From an uncultured Pelagibacteraceae bacterium (GTDB taxonomy: Bacteria; Pseudomonadota; Alphaproteobacteria; Pelagibacterales; Pelagibacteraceae), in the NCBI GenBank assembly GCA_902537575.1, contig CACBBX010000001.1, positions 62,001 through 126,000 of the forward strand: a stretch of 64,000 bases of DNA, in the 5' to 3' direction. Below are positions 1 to 9,542 of the stretch, piece after piece (positions within the stretch are counted from its first letter, which is position 1; each line of letters starts with the position of its first letter). Both the position numbers and the translations under genes were made by a program. The notes under the pieces are model-generated. The model was given only the letters and a program-made list of their open reading frames with translations. It was not told the origin of the DNA and made no database searches.

Positions 1-1690
1 TGTGTTTGAAACTATCTCGTCTAAAACTGTATAGGGCTTTTGGATCCACATCAACATCAATCACTGATGGTTTGTTACATTTTATTGCTGCTCTAACTGC
101 TTCATTGATTTCAGAAATTTTTTTAACTTTAAATCCTTTTGCACCATACAATTCTGCAGCCTTATCAAATGACGGACTTTTTATATCGGCTCCCAAATAT
201 CTTTTACCGAAAAAATCTTTTTGATAAGCTTTCTCTGCTCCCCAGCTTTGGTTATTCATTACTATTGTCGTAGTATTTATTCCATATTCTACTGCCGTTC
301 CTAATTCAGATATTGTCATTCCAAATCCACCATCACCCATAAGACTAACTACGGTTTTTTTTGGTTTTGCAACTTTAACACCCAGTCCGCATGCAAATGA
401 AAATCCTACCAATCCAAAATCTAATGGAGTAAATAATGACGGAGGGTCATAATATTCTAAGGCATCAGTAGCTTGTAAACACAATGTTCCAGCGTCTAAA
501 GTTATAGCACTATTTTTTGGAAGAGCTTTTCTTAATTCTTTAAATAGGCCTTTAGGCTGTATGGGAGAATTCTTTCCTAAATTATATTTATCTCTATTAA
601 TTAAAAATTTTTTTCTTTCTTTAAGATAGGAATTAGTCCAATTTTTTATATCTAATTTAAGTTTTTGTCTTTTTATTTCCTCAAATAATTGCTTTGTAGC
701 AGTTGCTGCATCAGCATTAATTCCCAATACAATTGGAAAATATTTTCCAAGCATTTTTTTTTCTAGCTCAATTTGAATAATTTTTGCCTTTTTGTTAATG
801 TTTTCATAAGAATAAAATGTTGAATTGAAGCCCAAACGAGTGCCTATTGCTAAAATAACATCAGCTTCTTTTACTAATCTTGATGCAACAGGATTTCCTC
901 TTGGACCCATTTGTCCTGCGTTGAGTTTATAATTATATGGAATTGCATCACCATGTCCTGCTGCTGTTACAATTGGAATATTCAGCATTTCGGAGAGCTT
1001 TATTACTTCCTTATATTTAGAAGTATATTTAATCCCAGCACCTACTATTAGTACTGATTTCTTGGATCCTTGAATTATTTTGGCTGCTCTTTTTATTTTT
1101 TCTTGTTTACCTTTAACTTTGCACTCATTTTCAAATGACGTTTTTTTATAATTAATATTATAATTATTGGTTGCTGCCAGTATATTTCTAGGCAGGTTTA
1201 TACATACAGGTCCTCTTCTTGGTTTCATCGCAAGATTGAAGGCATCTCCAATTACATTTGGAATTATCTTAGAATTTTTTACCGTCCATGTTTTTTTGGT
1301 AATAGGTGTAAAAAGTGATTGTTGATCAAGACCTTGAAATGCATCTTCCATTTTGTCCTTCGTTGAGAATGATCCAGCAATAGCAACTACTGGCGAAAAA
1401 GCTGCTTTTGCTTGAGCGATACCTGTAACTAAATTTGTTGCTCCAGGACCATTTTGTCCTGCTAAAATTACCCCCGGTTTATTAGACGCTCTAGCATAAC
1501 CATCTGCCATATGAGTACCTGTTCTTTCATCTCTCACTCCAATAAATTTAATACTTTTCTCATGATAAAGAGCATCAAACATTTCCATTGTTGCAGAACC
1601 AATAAGTCCGAAGACATGTTTTACTTTTTCTTTTTTTAAAGATTGAACCGCGGCTTGACCACCGCTTATTTTTTTTCTTTTTTTTATCAA
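1..1690 (-). CDS. TPP-dependent acetolactate synthase-like / sulfoacetaldehyde acetyltransferase-like enzyme, C-terminus truncated by window edge
   Basis: Reverse-strand translation gives an open frame missing from the ORF track (no stop inside window): ...SGGQAAVQSLKKEKVKHVFGLIGSATMEMFDALYHEKSIKFIGVRDERTGTHMADGYARA...GDGGFGMTISELGTAVEYG...MNNQSWGAEKAYQKDFFGKRYLGADIKSP. TPP GDG motif present. Probable TTG start at 1690 overlapping the upstream stop. Confidence 0.8.
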   Translation of the reverse strand, partial: MIKKRKKISGGQAAVQSLKKEKVKHVFGLIGSATMEMFDALYHEKSIKFIGVRDERTGTHMADGYARASNKPGVILAGQNGPGATNLVTGIAQAKAAFSPVVAIAGSFSTKDKMEDAFQGLDQQSLFTPITKKTWTVKNSKIIPNVIGDAFNLAMKPRRGPVCINLPRNILAATNNYNINYKKTSFENECKVKGKQEKIKRAAKIIQGSKKSVLIVGAGIKYTSKYKEVIKLSEMLNIPIVTAAGHGDAIPYNYKLNAGQMGPRGNPVASRLVKEADVILAIGTRLGFNSTFYSYENINKKAKIIQIELEKKMLGKYFPIVLGINADAATATKQLFEEIKRQKLKLDIKNWTNSYLKERKKFLINRDKYNLGKNSPIQPKGLFKELRKALPKNSAITLDAGTLCLQATDALEYYDPPSLFTPLDFGLVGFSFACGLGVKVAKPKKTVVSLMGDGGFGMTISELGTAVEYGINTTTIVMNNQSWGAEKAYQKDFFGKRYLGADIKSPSFDKAAELYGAKGFKVKKISEINEAVRAAIKCNKPSVIDVDVDPKALYSFRRDSFKH

Positions 1691-2856
1691 GAAACTTTTT
1701 TTACTTCAGTGTCAAAATCTTTTTTAAAATGAGGCATTACTTTCTCAGTAAATAATTTGATACTTCTCATACAATCCTCATGTTTAATTCCTGGAAAGTT
1801 CGACCAAACTTGTAAATTTTGTAAATTTAATTCTGATTTTAATTCATGAATTTTATCAATCACATATTCTGGTGTTCCAAAAAGCATGTTTCTCTTGTGC
1901 AAAAATTCATAATTTAACAAATCTAATTTACCTTTTGTTTCTGGAAGCTCTTCACCTGGATCCATATGATTTCCTAAACCTCTCCAATGACAAACCCACC
2001 TCATGTAATTGACCATATGCTCACCTGCTTTCTCTTTGGCTTCTTCCATAGTATCAGCAATAAACATATCTCTAACTAAAGAAATACCTTCACCCATTGG
2101 TACATTTCTTTTTTCGGCTTCTGATTTTGCATTTTTAAATGCCTCAAATTTTATTTTTAGGGCCTTAACAGTTGGTATCCACATAATAATATTCAAGCCT
2201 TGCTTAGCTGCCCATTCGATAGACCTTATTCCGTCTACAACTTGATGAATTGCTGGATAAGGTTTTTGATAAGGCTTAGGAAGAACACTTATATTTTCCA
2301 TGACATTTGTTTCAAGATTTACCAAATTTTTATCTGGTGGACTCATGTCGTGTTGCCAAACATAATCTGGTGCAGGATATGTATAAAATTCACCCTTATG
2401 GTTGAAAAATTTTTCTTTCCATGCTTTTTTTAAAATAGTTAACGTTTCTTCAAACAGTCTAAAATTTTTTGCTTGATCCTTCATATCAGCTTCTTTATTT
2501 AAATTTATGGCCTCTCGCCCATAAATTCCTCTTCCAATTCCTATTTCTACTCTTCCTTTAGATAACTGATCTAATAAAGCTATGTCTTCAGCCATTCTAA
2601 TTGGGTTGTGAAAAGTTATTACGTTACAAGCTTGTCCTATTCGGATATCTTTTGTTCTTGCAGCAGCATCTACACCCATCATCAATGGGTTTGTTAAAGA
2701 TTCCATACCTTCATGATTGAAATGATGTTCAGTATACCAAATAGAGTCCCATTTAGATTTATCGCAATACTCTGTGATCTCTCTAGTTTCGTCTAAAAGT
2801 TTGTCGTAAGGTTTGTGGGTCCAGTTAGTTGTATTACAAAAATATCCAAATTTCAT
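1687..2856 (-). CDS. Luciferase-like (LLM) flavin-dependent monooxygenase
   Basis: MKFGYFCNTTNWTHKPYDKLLDETREITEYCDKSKWDSIWYTEHHF..., LLM-family pattern. Start moved from 2898 to internal ATG at 2856 because AAAGGAGGCTTTATG gives a strong SD. Confidence 0.85.
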   Translation of the reverse strand: MKFGYFCNTTNWTHKPYDKLLDETREITEYCDKSKWDSIWYTEHHFNHEGMESLTNPLMMGVDAAARTKDIRIGQACNVITFHNPIRMAEDIALLDQLSKGRVEIGIGRGIYGREAINLNKEADMKDQAKNFRLFEETLTILKKAWKEKFFNHKGEFYTYPAPDYVWQHDMSPPDKNLVNLETNVMENISVLPKPYQKPYPAIHQVVDGIRSIEWAAKQGLNIIMWIPTVKALKIKFEAFKNAKSEAEKRNVPMGEGISLVRDMFIADTMEEAKEKAGEHMVNYMRWVCHWRGLGNHMDPGEELPETKGKLDLLNYEFLHKRNMLFGTPEYVIDKIHELKSELNLQNLQVWSNFPGIKHEDCMRSIKLFTEKVMPHFKKDFDTEVKKVS

Positions 2857-2961
2857 AAAGCCTCCTTTAAATTTTAATTTAAAGACGACCGATCCCACTT
2901 TCGTAAATCAATGAATTTAACGACGAGTTATGTATCGCTTTATAAGCAGACCTTATTATTA

Positions 2962-3757
2962 CTATCGTTGATATTCAATAAATTTTTTTAGCGATTTATT
3001 TAAAAAATTCTCATAGATCTGACCATTATTTCTCAGTTTTTTATCCTTAAAAAAAGAGTGACTCATTTTAAAATCATAAGAAGGTTCAAAAAAGAAAGGA
3101 ATCGACATTCTTTTATACCTGTTCCAAAGCACCCTATGGTTAGTGGCCTTAAATTTTCCTTTAGTCAAATATTCTAGTGCTCTTCCCGTATTTACAACAA
3201 GAGCGTTTTTATTGAATGGCACATCGTGCCATTTTTTTGTCTTTCGATTTTGAACTTGTAATCCACCTTTTTTATCTTGATATAAAACTGTAAAAATTCC
3301 ACTATCCACATGAGTTTCACATCCTAGATAAGCGCCATCTTGTTTTGAAATTTCAACAGGCCTTTTTTGATTTGGATAGAAATTAAATCTTAAAGTACTT
3401 AACGTTTTTTATTTTATTAGAATAATTTTTTGTTACTTGAAGATCACCTAAGTCTAGACCTTCTTTACCGTTAACATCATAAGGAAAATAACCTCTATAA
3501 ACATTCTTATTTAAACTATTCCATTTTTTAGGTGATAATTTTTTTTTACTTTTATTAGATAAGTTAAAAAATTTATTTCCTATTTTACAAATATTTTTAA
3601 TTTGTTTTTGATCTATTCCGTGTCCTATAATTTGAAAAAAACCAACATCAATACATGCTTTTTCAATTTTCTTTATTGTTAAATATATTTTCTTTTGATC
3701 TTGGTTCTTTTTAACAATGCTAGAGATATTAATAGTAGGTATAAAATTTTTAATCAT
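2962..3757 (-). pseudogene. 2-oxoglutarate/Fe(II) oxygenase (isopenicillin-N-synthase-like) split by a single frameshift
   Basis: ORFs 3383-3757 (N-terminal MIKNFIPTINISSIV...GFFQIIGHGID) and 2962-3309 (C-terminal ETHVDSGIFTVLYQ...ATNHRVLWN) are two halves of one family. The second frame reads upstream as TLSTLRFNFYPNQKRPVEISKQDGAYLGCETHVDSG, joining at a T6 tract (+ strand 3405-3410). Confidence 0.8.
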
Positions 3758-4707
3758 CTTCTTACAGGAGTTTCAGTTGCAATATATTGATCTCTAGCTT
3801 TTTCTCTTACATAGATATAAATACCTGCTGCTATAATACATGCAACTCCCAAAAAAGTTCTTAAAGAGGGAATTTCGTTAAATAAAAAGTACCCTGGTAT
3901 CATCGACATAATTATCAAAGAATATTCAAATAAAGACACAACAGATGGGGAAGCCACAATATAAGCAGAAAATATACAAACAAATGCTATTGATGCAGCA
4001 AAGCCAAAGAATAGTATAAATTTCCAAGTATATTCAATGTTAGAAAACCATTCTCTAAATATAAATTGTGTAGTTGGATCAAAGTTAGAATTATTTAACT
4101 GTCCACTTCCCATAAAAATATAAATTATTACACAAAGTATTATAGCTATAAGATAAAAGTAAAATAATTGAGTATAAACCCCATCTTTATCAGACGTATA
4201 CTTAGTAATTGTCATTGAGGCCGCATAAAAAAATGCACACAAAACAGGAAGTAAATTTCTATATTCAAAATTTTCAAAATTTGGATTTAGAACTATGTAA
4301 ACACCCATAAAACCAAATGCTATAGCTGACCATCTTCTTATACCTATAAATTCTTTTAAAAAAAATTTTGCAAATATTGATACAAAAAATGGACATGAGA
4401 AAAATAATGCATTTGCTGTCGCTAGTGGCATATAAGTTAAAGAAATAAAAAATGCTGAAAAAGCCAAAAAATGTAATATTACTCTTACAAAAGTTAAAAT
4501 GGGGTAGTATGTTTTGAGAGAAACTTTTTCATTTTTATACTTAATGAAAAAAAATAATAAAATTGCAGCTACAAAATATCTTCCAAAAAAAATTTCATAA
4601 AGAGCTGCTTTTTCAAATATAAATTTTATAAGCGAATCCTGCATTGCGAACAAGGTCATTGCAATAATGATCAGAACAATACCTTTTGAATTGTTGTTAG
4701 CGTACAT
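3754..4707 (-). CDS. EamA/DMT-superfamily permease
   Basis: 317 aa, about 10 hydrophobic segments, EamA-like repeats; overlaps the downstream oxygenase start by 4 nt. Confidence 0.85.
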   Translation of the reverse strand: MYANNNSKGIVLIIIAMTLFAMQDSLIKFIFEKAALYEIFFGRYFVAAILLFFFIKYKNEKVSLKTYYPILTFVRVILHFLAFSAFFISLTYMPLATANALFFSCPFFVSIFAKFFLKEFIGIRRWSAIAFGFMGVYIVLNPNFENFEYRNLLPVLCAFFYAASMTITKYTSDKDGVYTQLFYFYLIAIILCVIIYIFMGSGQLNNSNFDPTTQFIFREWFSNIEYTWKFILFFGFAASIAFVCIFSAYIVASPSVVSLFEYSLIIMSMIPGYFLFNEIPSLRTFLGVACIIAAGIYIYVREKARDQYIATETPVRR

Positions 4708-4760
4708 TTTGCACCTATACCAAAAAAAAATTCTTTATAATATTAAATTATTTTTTAAGT

Positions 4761-5786
4761 CTATGACCTTGTCAACGAAGACTGTAATTCTTGATTAGTG
4801 ATATAGCCTTTTATATTTCCTGTTTTATCAACCACTTCACAATTTGAGTCTGAACAAACTATTTGAGGTAAAAATTCCTCAATAAATTGATCTTCATGCA
4901 CTTTGATTACGTTAGATTTATCAATATTGCTTATTTCATTTGGTTTTTTCATTATAATCTTAGCTCTAATAACCTTTGCTCTATTAACATCTTTAACAAA
5001 TGCTTTTACATAGTCATCTGCAGGTTTCATGATTATTTCCTCAGGTGTTCCAACTTGAACTAATTTTCCTGCATTTAATATTCCAATGTGGTCACCTAAT
5101 CTTAAAGACTCGTCTAGGTCATGTGTTATAAAGACTATAGTTTTTTTCAATTGTGATTGAAGATCTATTAATTGTTTCTGCATGTCACTTCTAATTAAAG
5201 GATCTAAAGCACTAAATGCTTCATCCATTAACATAATATCAGTATCAGTAGCTAAAGCTCTAGCTAAACCAACACGCTGCTGCATGCCTCCTGATAATTG
5301 AGCTGGATACTGATTTTCAAAACCAATTAAACCAACAGCATTAATTTTTTCCATAGAAATTTTATTTCTTTCTTCTTCAGCTTTTCCCTGCATTTCAAGT
5401 CCATACCCAACATTTTGAATTACTGTTTTATGAGGAAATAACCCAAACCTTTGAAAAACCATACTCATTTTGTGACGTCTAAATTCAATCAATTGTTCTT
5501 TATTTAAGTTCATCACATTCGTACCTTCTATTAAAATTTCTCCATCTGTCGGATCAATTAATCTGTTAAGATGCCTTATTAGTGTTGATTTTCCTGAACC
5601 AGATAAGCCCATACAAACAAAAGTCTCACCTTCTTCAATTTTTAGAGATACATTATCTAGACCGACTGTATGACCAGTATTTTCTAAAATTTCATCTTTA
5701 GTTGCCCCTTCTTTTACTTTGGGTAAAACAGAGTTAGGGTTACTTCCAAATATTTTATATACGTTATTAATTTCAATCTTTGACAT
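4761..5786 (-). CDS. Glycine betaine/proline-type ABC transporter ATPase (ProV/OpuAA-like)
   Basis: Walker A GLSGSGKST, signature LSGGMQQRVGLARAL, Walker B LMDEAFSALDPLIR, degenerate CBS-like C-terminus. No adjacent permease or SBP. Confidence 0.85.
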   Translation of the reverse strand: MSKIEINNVYKIFGSNPNSVLPKVKEGATKDEILENTGHTVGLDNVSLKIEEGETFVCMGLSGSGKSTLIRHLNRLIDPTDGEILIEGTNVMNLNKEQLIEFRRHKMSMVFQRFGLFPHKTVIQNVGYGLEMQGKAEEERNKISMEKINAVGLIGFENQYPAQLSGGMQQRVGLARALATDTDIMLMDEAFSALDPLIRSDMQKQLIDLQSQLKKTIVFITHDLDESLRLGDHIGILNAGKLVQVGTPEEIIMKPADDYVKAFVKDVNRAKVIRAKIIMKKPNEISNIDKSNVIKVHEDQFIEEFLPQIVCSDSNCEVVDKTGNIKGYITNQELQSSLTRS

Positions 5787-5857
5787 TTTTACATAGTTTT
5801 AACAGGACGAGTACCTAGATCAAAGAAAAGAAAAATGTATTTCAACCCTAAATTGCA

Positions 5858-5886
5858 TTGACAATTACTTGCTAACAAATAATTAT
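5858..5886 (+). promoter_or_regulatory. Sigma70-type promoter, -35 TTGACA / 17 nt / -10 AATTAT
   Basis: Exact TTGACA at 5858-5863, 17-nt spacer, AATTAT at 5881-5886, only 6 nt before ATG 5893. Confidence 0.55.
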
Positions 5887-5892
5887 TTATAA

Positions 5893-7017
5893 ATGGTGCA
5901 AATTGAAAAAATTGAAAAATCAAAATCAGATCTTAAAATTAAGTGGACTGATGGTGAAGAGAGTGCTTTTAATTATATGTGGCTTAGAGATAATTGTCCA
6001 ACGGCTCATGATAAAGACTCAAGGCACAGAATGTTTAATATTTTAAATGTTTCAGATAATTTAAATATAAAAAAATTTGAAATTAAAGAGTCGAGATATT
6101 TACAAGTAGAGTGGAGTGAAGGTGAACACACCAGTCAATATGACATAAATTGGTTGAGAAATAACTGTTATACTTTAAAAAATAAGACTAAATATATCTC
6201 TCCTTACAAATTATGGAACAAAGATCTTAAAAATAATTTTGATACGGTTTGTGTAGAACATGATGAAATCTTAAATTCAGATGAAGGTTTAGTTAAATGG
6301 CTTGAGCTTTTACATCACAAAGGTATTGCAATTGTAAAAAATGCTCCATTAAAAGAAAAATCTGCTTTTCCACTTCTAAACAGAATAAGCCATGTTAGAG
6401 AAACATTTTTTAAAACTCCATTTGAGGTGATAAATATACCAAAGCCAAATAACTCAGCTTATACAGCTCATGCTCTTAGAAATCACATGGATTTACCTTG
6501 GTTTGAATTACCACCAGGTTATCAATTTTTACATTGCTTAGTAAATTCTGCTAATGGGGGCGACTCCTCAGCAGTAGATGGATTTGCTGTTGGCGAATAT
6601 TTAAAAAATAATGAAAAGGAAATTTTTGATACCTTAGTAAAAGTACCATTAAAATTTAGAGATATGGATTATACACAAGAGTCCCATAGAGGTTTTCATG
6701 CTCCTGCAATTAGTCTAACTAAGGATGGAGATTTTCATGATATCAGATTTAGTATTGCAACTATGGATGTACTTGATTGTCACCCTGATTTAATGGAAAA
6801 AGTTTACAAAGCTCATCGTAGATTTGGTATTTTACTACATGACAATAAATTTCAAGTTAATTTCCGTTTAGAGCCAGGCGATATATATTCTTTTAACAAC
6901 AGAAGAGTACTGCATGGAAGAACAGCATTCGACCCAAGTTCTGGTCATAGACATCTTCAAGGTTATTATATGGATAGAGACGAAATTATTGGAAGATTAA
7001 ATTATTTAAAAAAATAA
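5893..7017 (+). CDS. Gamma-butyrobetaine dioxygenase-like / TauD-family Fe(II)/2OG oxygenase with GBBH-like N-terminal domain
   Basis: N-domain NYMWLRDNCPTAHDKDSRHRMFN; catalytic HxD (NHMDLPW) and distal His (RRVLHGR). Confidence 0.85.
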   Translation: MVQIEKIEKSKSDLKIKWTDGEESAFNYMWLRDNCPTAHDKDSRHRMFNILNVSDNLNIKKFEIKESRYLQVEWSEGEHTSQYDINWLRNNCYTLKNKTKYISPYKLWNKDLKNNFDTVCVEHDEILNSDEGLVKWLELLHHKGIAIVKNAPLKEKSAFPLLNRISHVRETFFKTPFEVINIPKPNNSAYTAHALRNHMDLPWFELPPGYQFLHCLVNSANGGDSSAVDGFAVGEYLKNNEKEIFDTLVKVPLKFRDMDYTQESHRGFHAPAISLTKDGDFHDIRFSIATMDVLDCHPDLMEKVYKAHRRFGILLHDNKFQVNFRLEPGDIYSFNNRRVLHGRTAFDPSSGHRHLQGYYMDRDEIIGRLNYLKK

Positions 7018-7019
7018 TA

Positions 7020-7661
7020 TTATAAGTTTTCGAAGATTAAGTTATTATCTTCATGATATTTTTTAAAGTCTCTCCTTTTTTTAATTGTATAAAAAAATTT
7101 ATCAATTTTTAAATCTTGAATTTTTTTTTTGTTTAAAAAAACTTTATCTAGTACCAAAAATTTTATTTTAGGATTTTTAGACTTTTGAATAATTGTTTTA
7201 ATAGATGAATTGTTTGCAAAAGAAAGTCCAACATTTATGTTGCTTTTTATGCTGAGTAATCGATAAATATTAATATGCTTAAATGAAATAAAAATACATT
7301 TTGAATATTTTGAGGATATTTTTATTAATTTTTTAAGTAATTTACTTGAAAAAGTTGGTTTTAATTCAATTAATAAAGGATATTTGTTTTTAGAGGCAAT
7401 TAAAACATCATCTAAAAGAGGGATTGGAGATTTTTTTAGACTACTAATCTTTTTTATATTTGCATAATTCAAATTTTTTATACTTAAATTTTTTTTAAAC
7501 ATTCTATTAAAAGTAAAGTCATGAAAACAAATAAACTTTTGATCTTTAGTAGCATGAATATCAGTTTCAATTCCAAATCCTGAGTTAAACGATTTTTTAA
7601 ATGATGAAAGTAAATTTTCTTTGAATTTTTTATTCACAATACCTCTATGAATTACATGCAT
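7020..7661 (-). CDS. Glycerophosphodiester phosphodiesterase family protein
   Basis: MHVIHRGI...GIETDIHATKDQKFICFHDFTFNR...PLLIELKP: GDPD catalytic pattern. Confidence 0.8.
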   Translation of the reverse strand: MHVIHRGIVNKKFKENLLSSFKKSFNSGFGIETDIHATKDQKFICFHDFTFNRMFKKNLSIKNLNYANIKKISSLKKSPIPLLDDVLIASKNKYPLLIELKPTFSSKLLKKLIKISSKYSKCIFISFKHINIYRLLSIKSNINVGLSFANNSSIKTIIQKSKNPKIKFLVLDKVFLNKKKIQDLKIDKFFYTIKKRRDFKKYHEDNNLIFENL

Positions 7662-7670
7662 TTTTTAAGA

Positions 7671-8612
7671 CTAAATTTCAAATCCTTTTACTTCAGACTC
7701 ATTATCAATTAATTCATTTGGAAACCCATCGGCTCTAAAATCAATATTATTTAAATCTTCCATTCTTTTAACAATCATTGAGGAGTAAGCCCGAGAACCA
7801 TATTTTTTTTGTCCATCTTTAAAAATCTCTACAATTTTTGGAGAAATTTCTAAATGAGCATTCAACTTTTTTGCTAAATCATCAAATAATCCTGTATCCT
7901 TTAAAACTAAATCCATTGTAAAATTTATATTGTATGAGCCATTTAGAATTACTTGGCTTTCCGTTTCATGAACAAAAGAATTTCCTGATGATACAGCAAT
8001 CCCTTTATACACTTTGCTTAGGTCTAAGTTTGATTTTTTTGCTACAGTCCATGCTTCGCCAAGAGCGACTAAATGAACAGAGGCTAAATAATTAGTAATA
8101 ACTTTTAGTATACTTGCACTTCCAAGACCTCCAGTGTGTAATACTTTTCTTCCCATTACGGTTAATGCAGGTAAGATTTTTTCAAAAGACTTCCTATCAC
8201 CCCCAACAAAAATTGCGATATTTCCTGTAGCTGCTCTATGACAACCACCACTCACAGGACCATCTAAAGGTATAGCTTTTTTTTCAATTACTTTTTTACC
8301 AATTCTTTTAACCTCAGCACCATCTGTAGTACTCATTTCAAGCCAAATTTTCTTTTCTGAAAGACCATTTAAAATACCATCTTCTCCTTCCATAACCTCT
8401 GCACAGATAATTGGTGAAGGAAGACAGGTAATTATAAGATCTACTTCTTCTGCTAATTCTTTAGGAGTATTTACAACTTTAGCCCCTTGATCTGCAAATG
8501 ATTTAGTTAAATTTTTATCTAGATCTCTTACAGTCAAATCGAATTTATTTCTCATCAAACTACTAGCAAGTTTGCCCCCCACATTACCCAAGCCAATAAA
8601 GCCTATTTTCAT
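7671..8612 (-). CDS. 3-hydroxyisobutyrate dehydrogenase-family NAD(P)-dependent oxidoreductase
   Basis: MKIGFIGLGNVGGKLASSLM Rossmann start, PLDGPVSGGCHRAATGNIAIFVGGD. Confidence 0.85.
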   Translation of the reverse strand: MKIGFIGLGNVGGKLASSLMRNKFDLTVRDLDKNLTKSFADQGAKVVNTPKELAEEVDLIITCLPSPIICAEVMEGEDGILNGLSEKKIWLEMSTTDGAEVKRIGKKVIEKKAIPLDGPVSGGCHRAATGNIAIFVGGDRKSFEKILPALTVMGRKVLHTGGLGSASILKVITNYLASVHLVALGEAWTVAKKSNLDLSKVYKGIAVSSGNSFVHETESQVILNGSYNINFTMDLVLKDTGLFDDLAKKLNAHLEISPKIVEIFKDGQKKYGSRAYSSMIVKRMEDLNNIDFRADGFPNELIDNESEVKGFEI

Positions 8613-9481
8613 TTTTCAACCTCCTCTGTTTTATTTTTTGTAAATACAATTAAAATTACCCCAACTATAATAATTGCTCCACCTATAAATAATTCTTGAG
8701 TTGGTTTTTCTCCTAAAAGAAATATTGCTGCTAATAAACCAGTTGGTGGGATACCCATAGTTACAATAGGAAGAACTTTATAAAGTGGATTATTTTTTAA
8801 AACATAATAAAAGCAACCGTAAGTAACTGGCTGCATTATAAATCCTATATAAAAAGCAATCATCCAATGATCAAATTTTGCTTCTGATAAATATTTTATA
8901 GTATCACCATCAATTATACTAGACAGTGTAATCAAAAGTGGTCCAGAAAATAAAGCAAGCCATGCAACAAGTGCAAGTGGATTTATTTCTTTGCTCAATG
9001 GTTTTACAATAACTTGACCTAACGCCCAAATCGCAGATCCAATAATTGTAAGAATTATACCAAAAAATTTTCCATCTAAGTTGGGTGACCCAGTTAAAAT
9101 ATAAACGCCAACAAAAGCAATAGCTATACCTAATAAGGCTCTAATAGTTGGTTTTTCTCTGAGCATAAAATACGCAAAAATTACACCAAATGGAACTTCA
9201 GTTTGCACCAATAAAACTGCAGCTGACGCATCAATATAATTTAGTCCTGTGTATGTAATGCTATACTGTAAAGAATTTGCAACTAGGGATGCAAAAAATA
9301 TTTTTTTTAAATAACCTTTGGGTATTGGAAACCACCAAATTAATAGTAATGCTGCAAATGTAAATCTTATACCCATTAATAAAATTGGTGGAAAAGACTC
9401 AAAAGCAGGTTTTGCTATTACGAAACCAAAACCTAAAAATATAGGAACCAAAGATGCAATAAAGGTATCTTTTAAATTCAT
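8609..9481 (-). CDS. EamA/DMT-superfamily permease
   Basis: 290 aa hydrophobic protein, EamA-like repeats; overlaps next gene by 4 nt. Confidence 0.85.
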   Translation of the reverse strand: MNLKDTFIASLVPIFLGFGFVIAKPAFESFPPILLMGIRFTFAALLLIWWFPIPKGYLKKIFFASLVANSLQYSITYTGLNYIDASAAVLLVQTEVPFGVIFAYFMLREKPTIRALLGIAIAFVGVYILTGSPNLDGKFFGIILTIIGSAIWALGQVIVKPLSKEINPLALVAWLALFSGPLLITLSSIIDGDTIKYLSEAKFDHWMIAFYIGFIMQPVTYGCFYYVLKNNPLYKVLPIVTMGIPPTGLLAAIFLLGEKPTQELFIGGAIIIVGVILIVFTKNKTEEVEK

Positions 9482-9542
9482 GTCGATATTTTTTAATATT
9501 AATGATTATTAAAGAACTTGTGATATATTCACTTTTTAAAAT

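Noticed and set aside
6-224. Plus-strand 72-aa ORF at the window start
   Set aside because: Antisense to the clear TPP-enzyme frame on the minus strand; no SD or recognisable protein.
2857-2960. Possible riboswitch upstream of the LLM monooxygenase
   Set aside because: Leader has a few GC-containing stretches, but I could not match it to the glycine, SAM-V or any other consensus; needs a covariance-model search.
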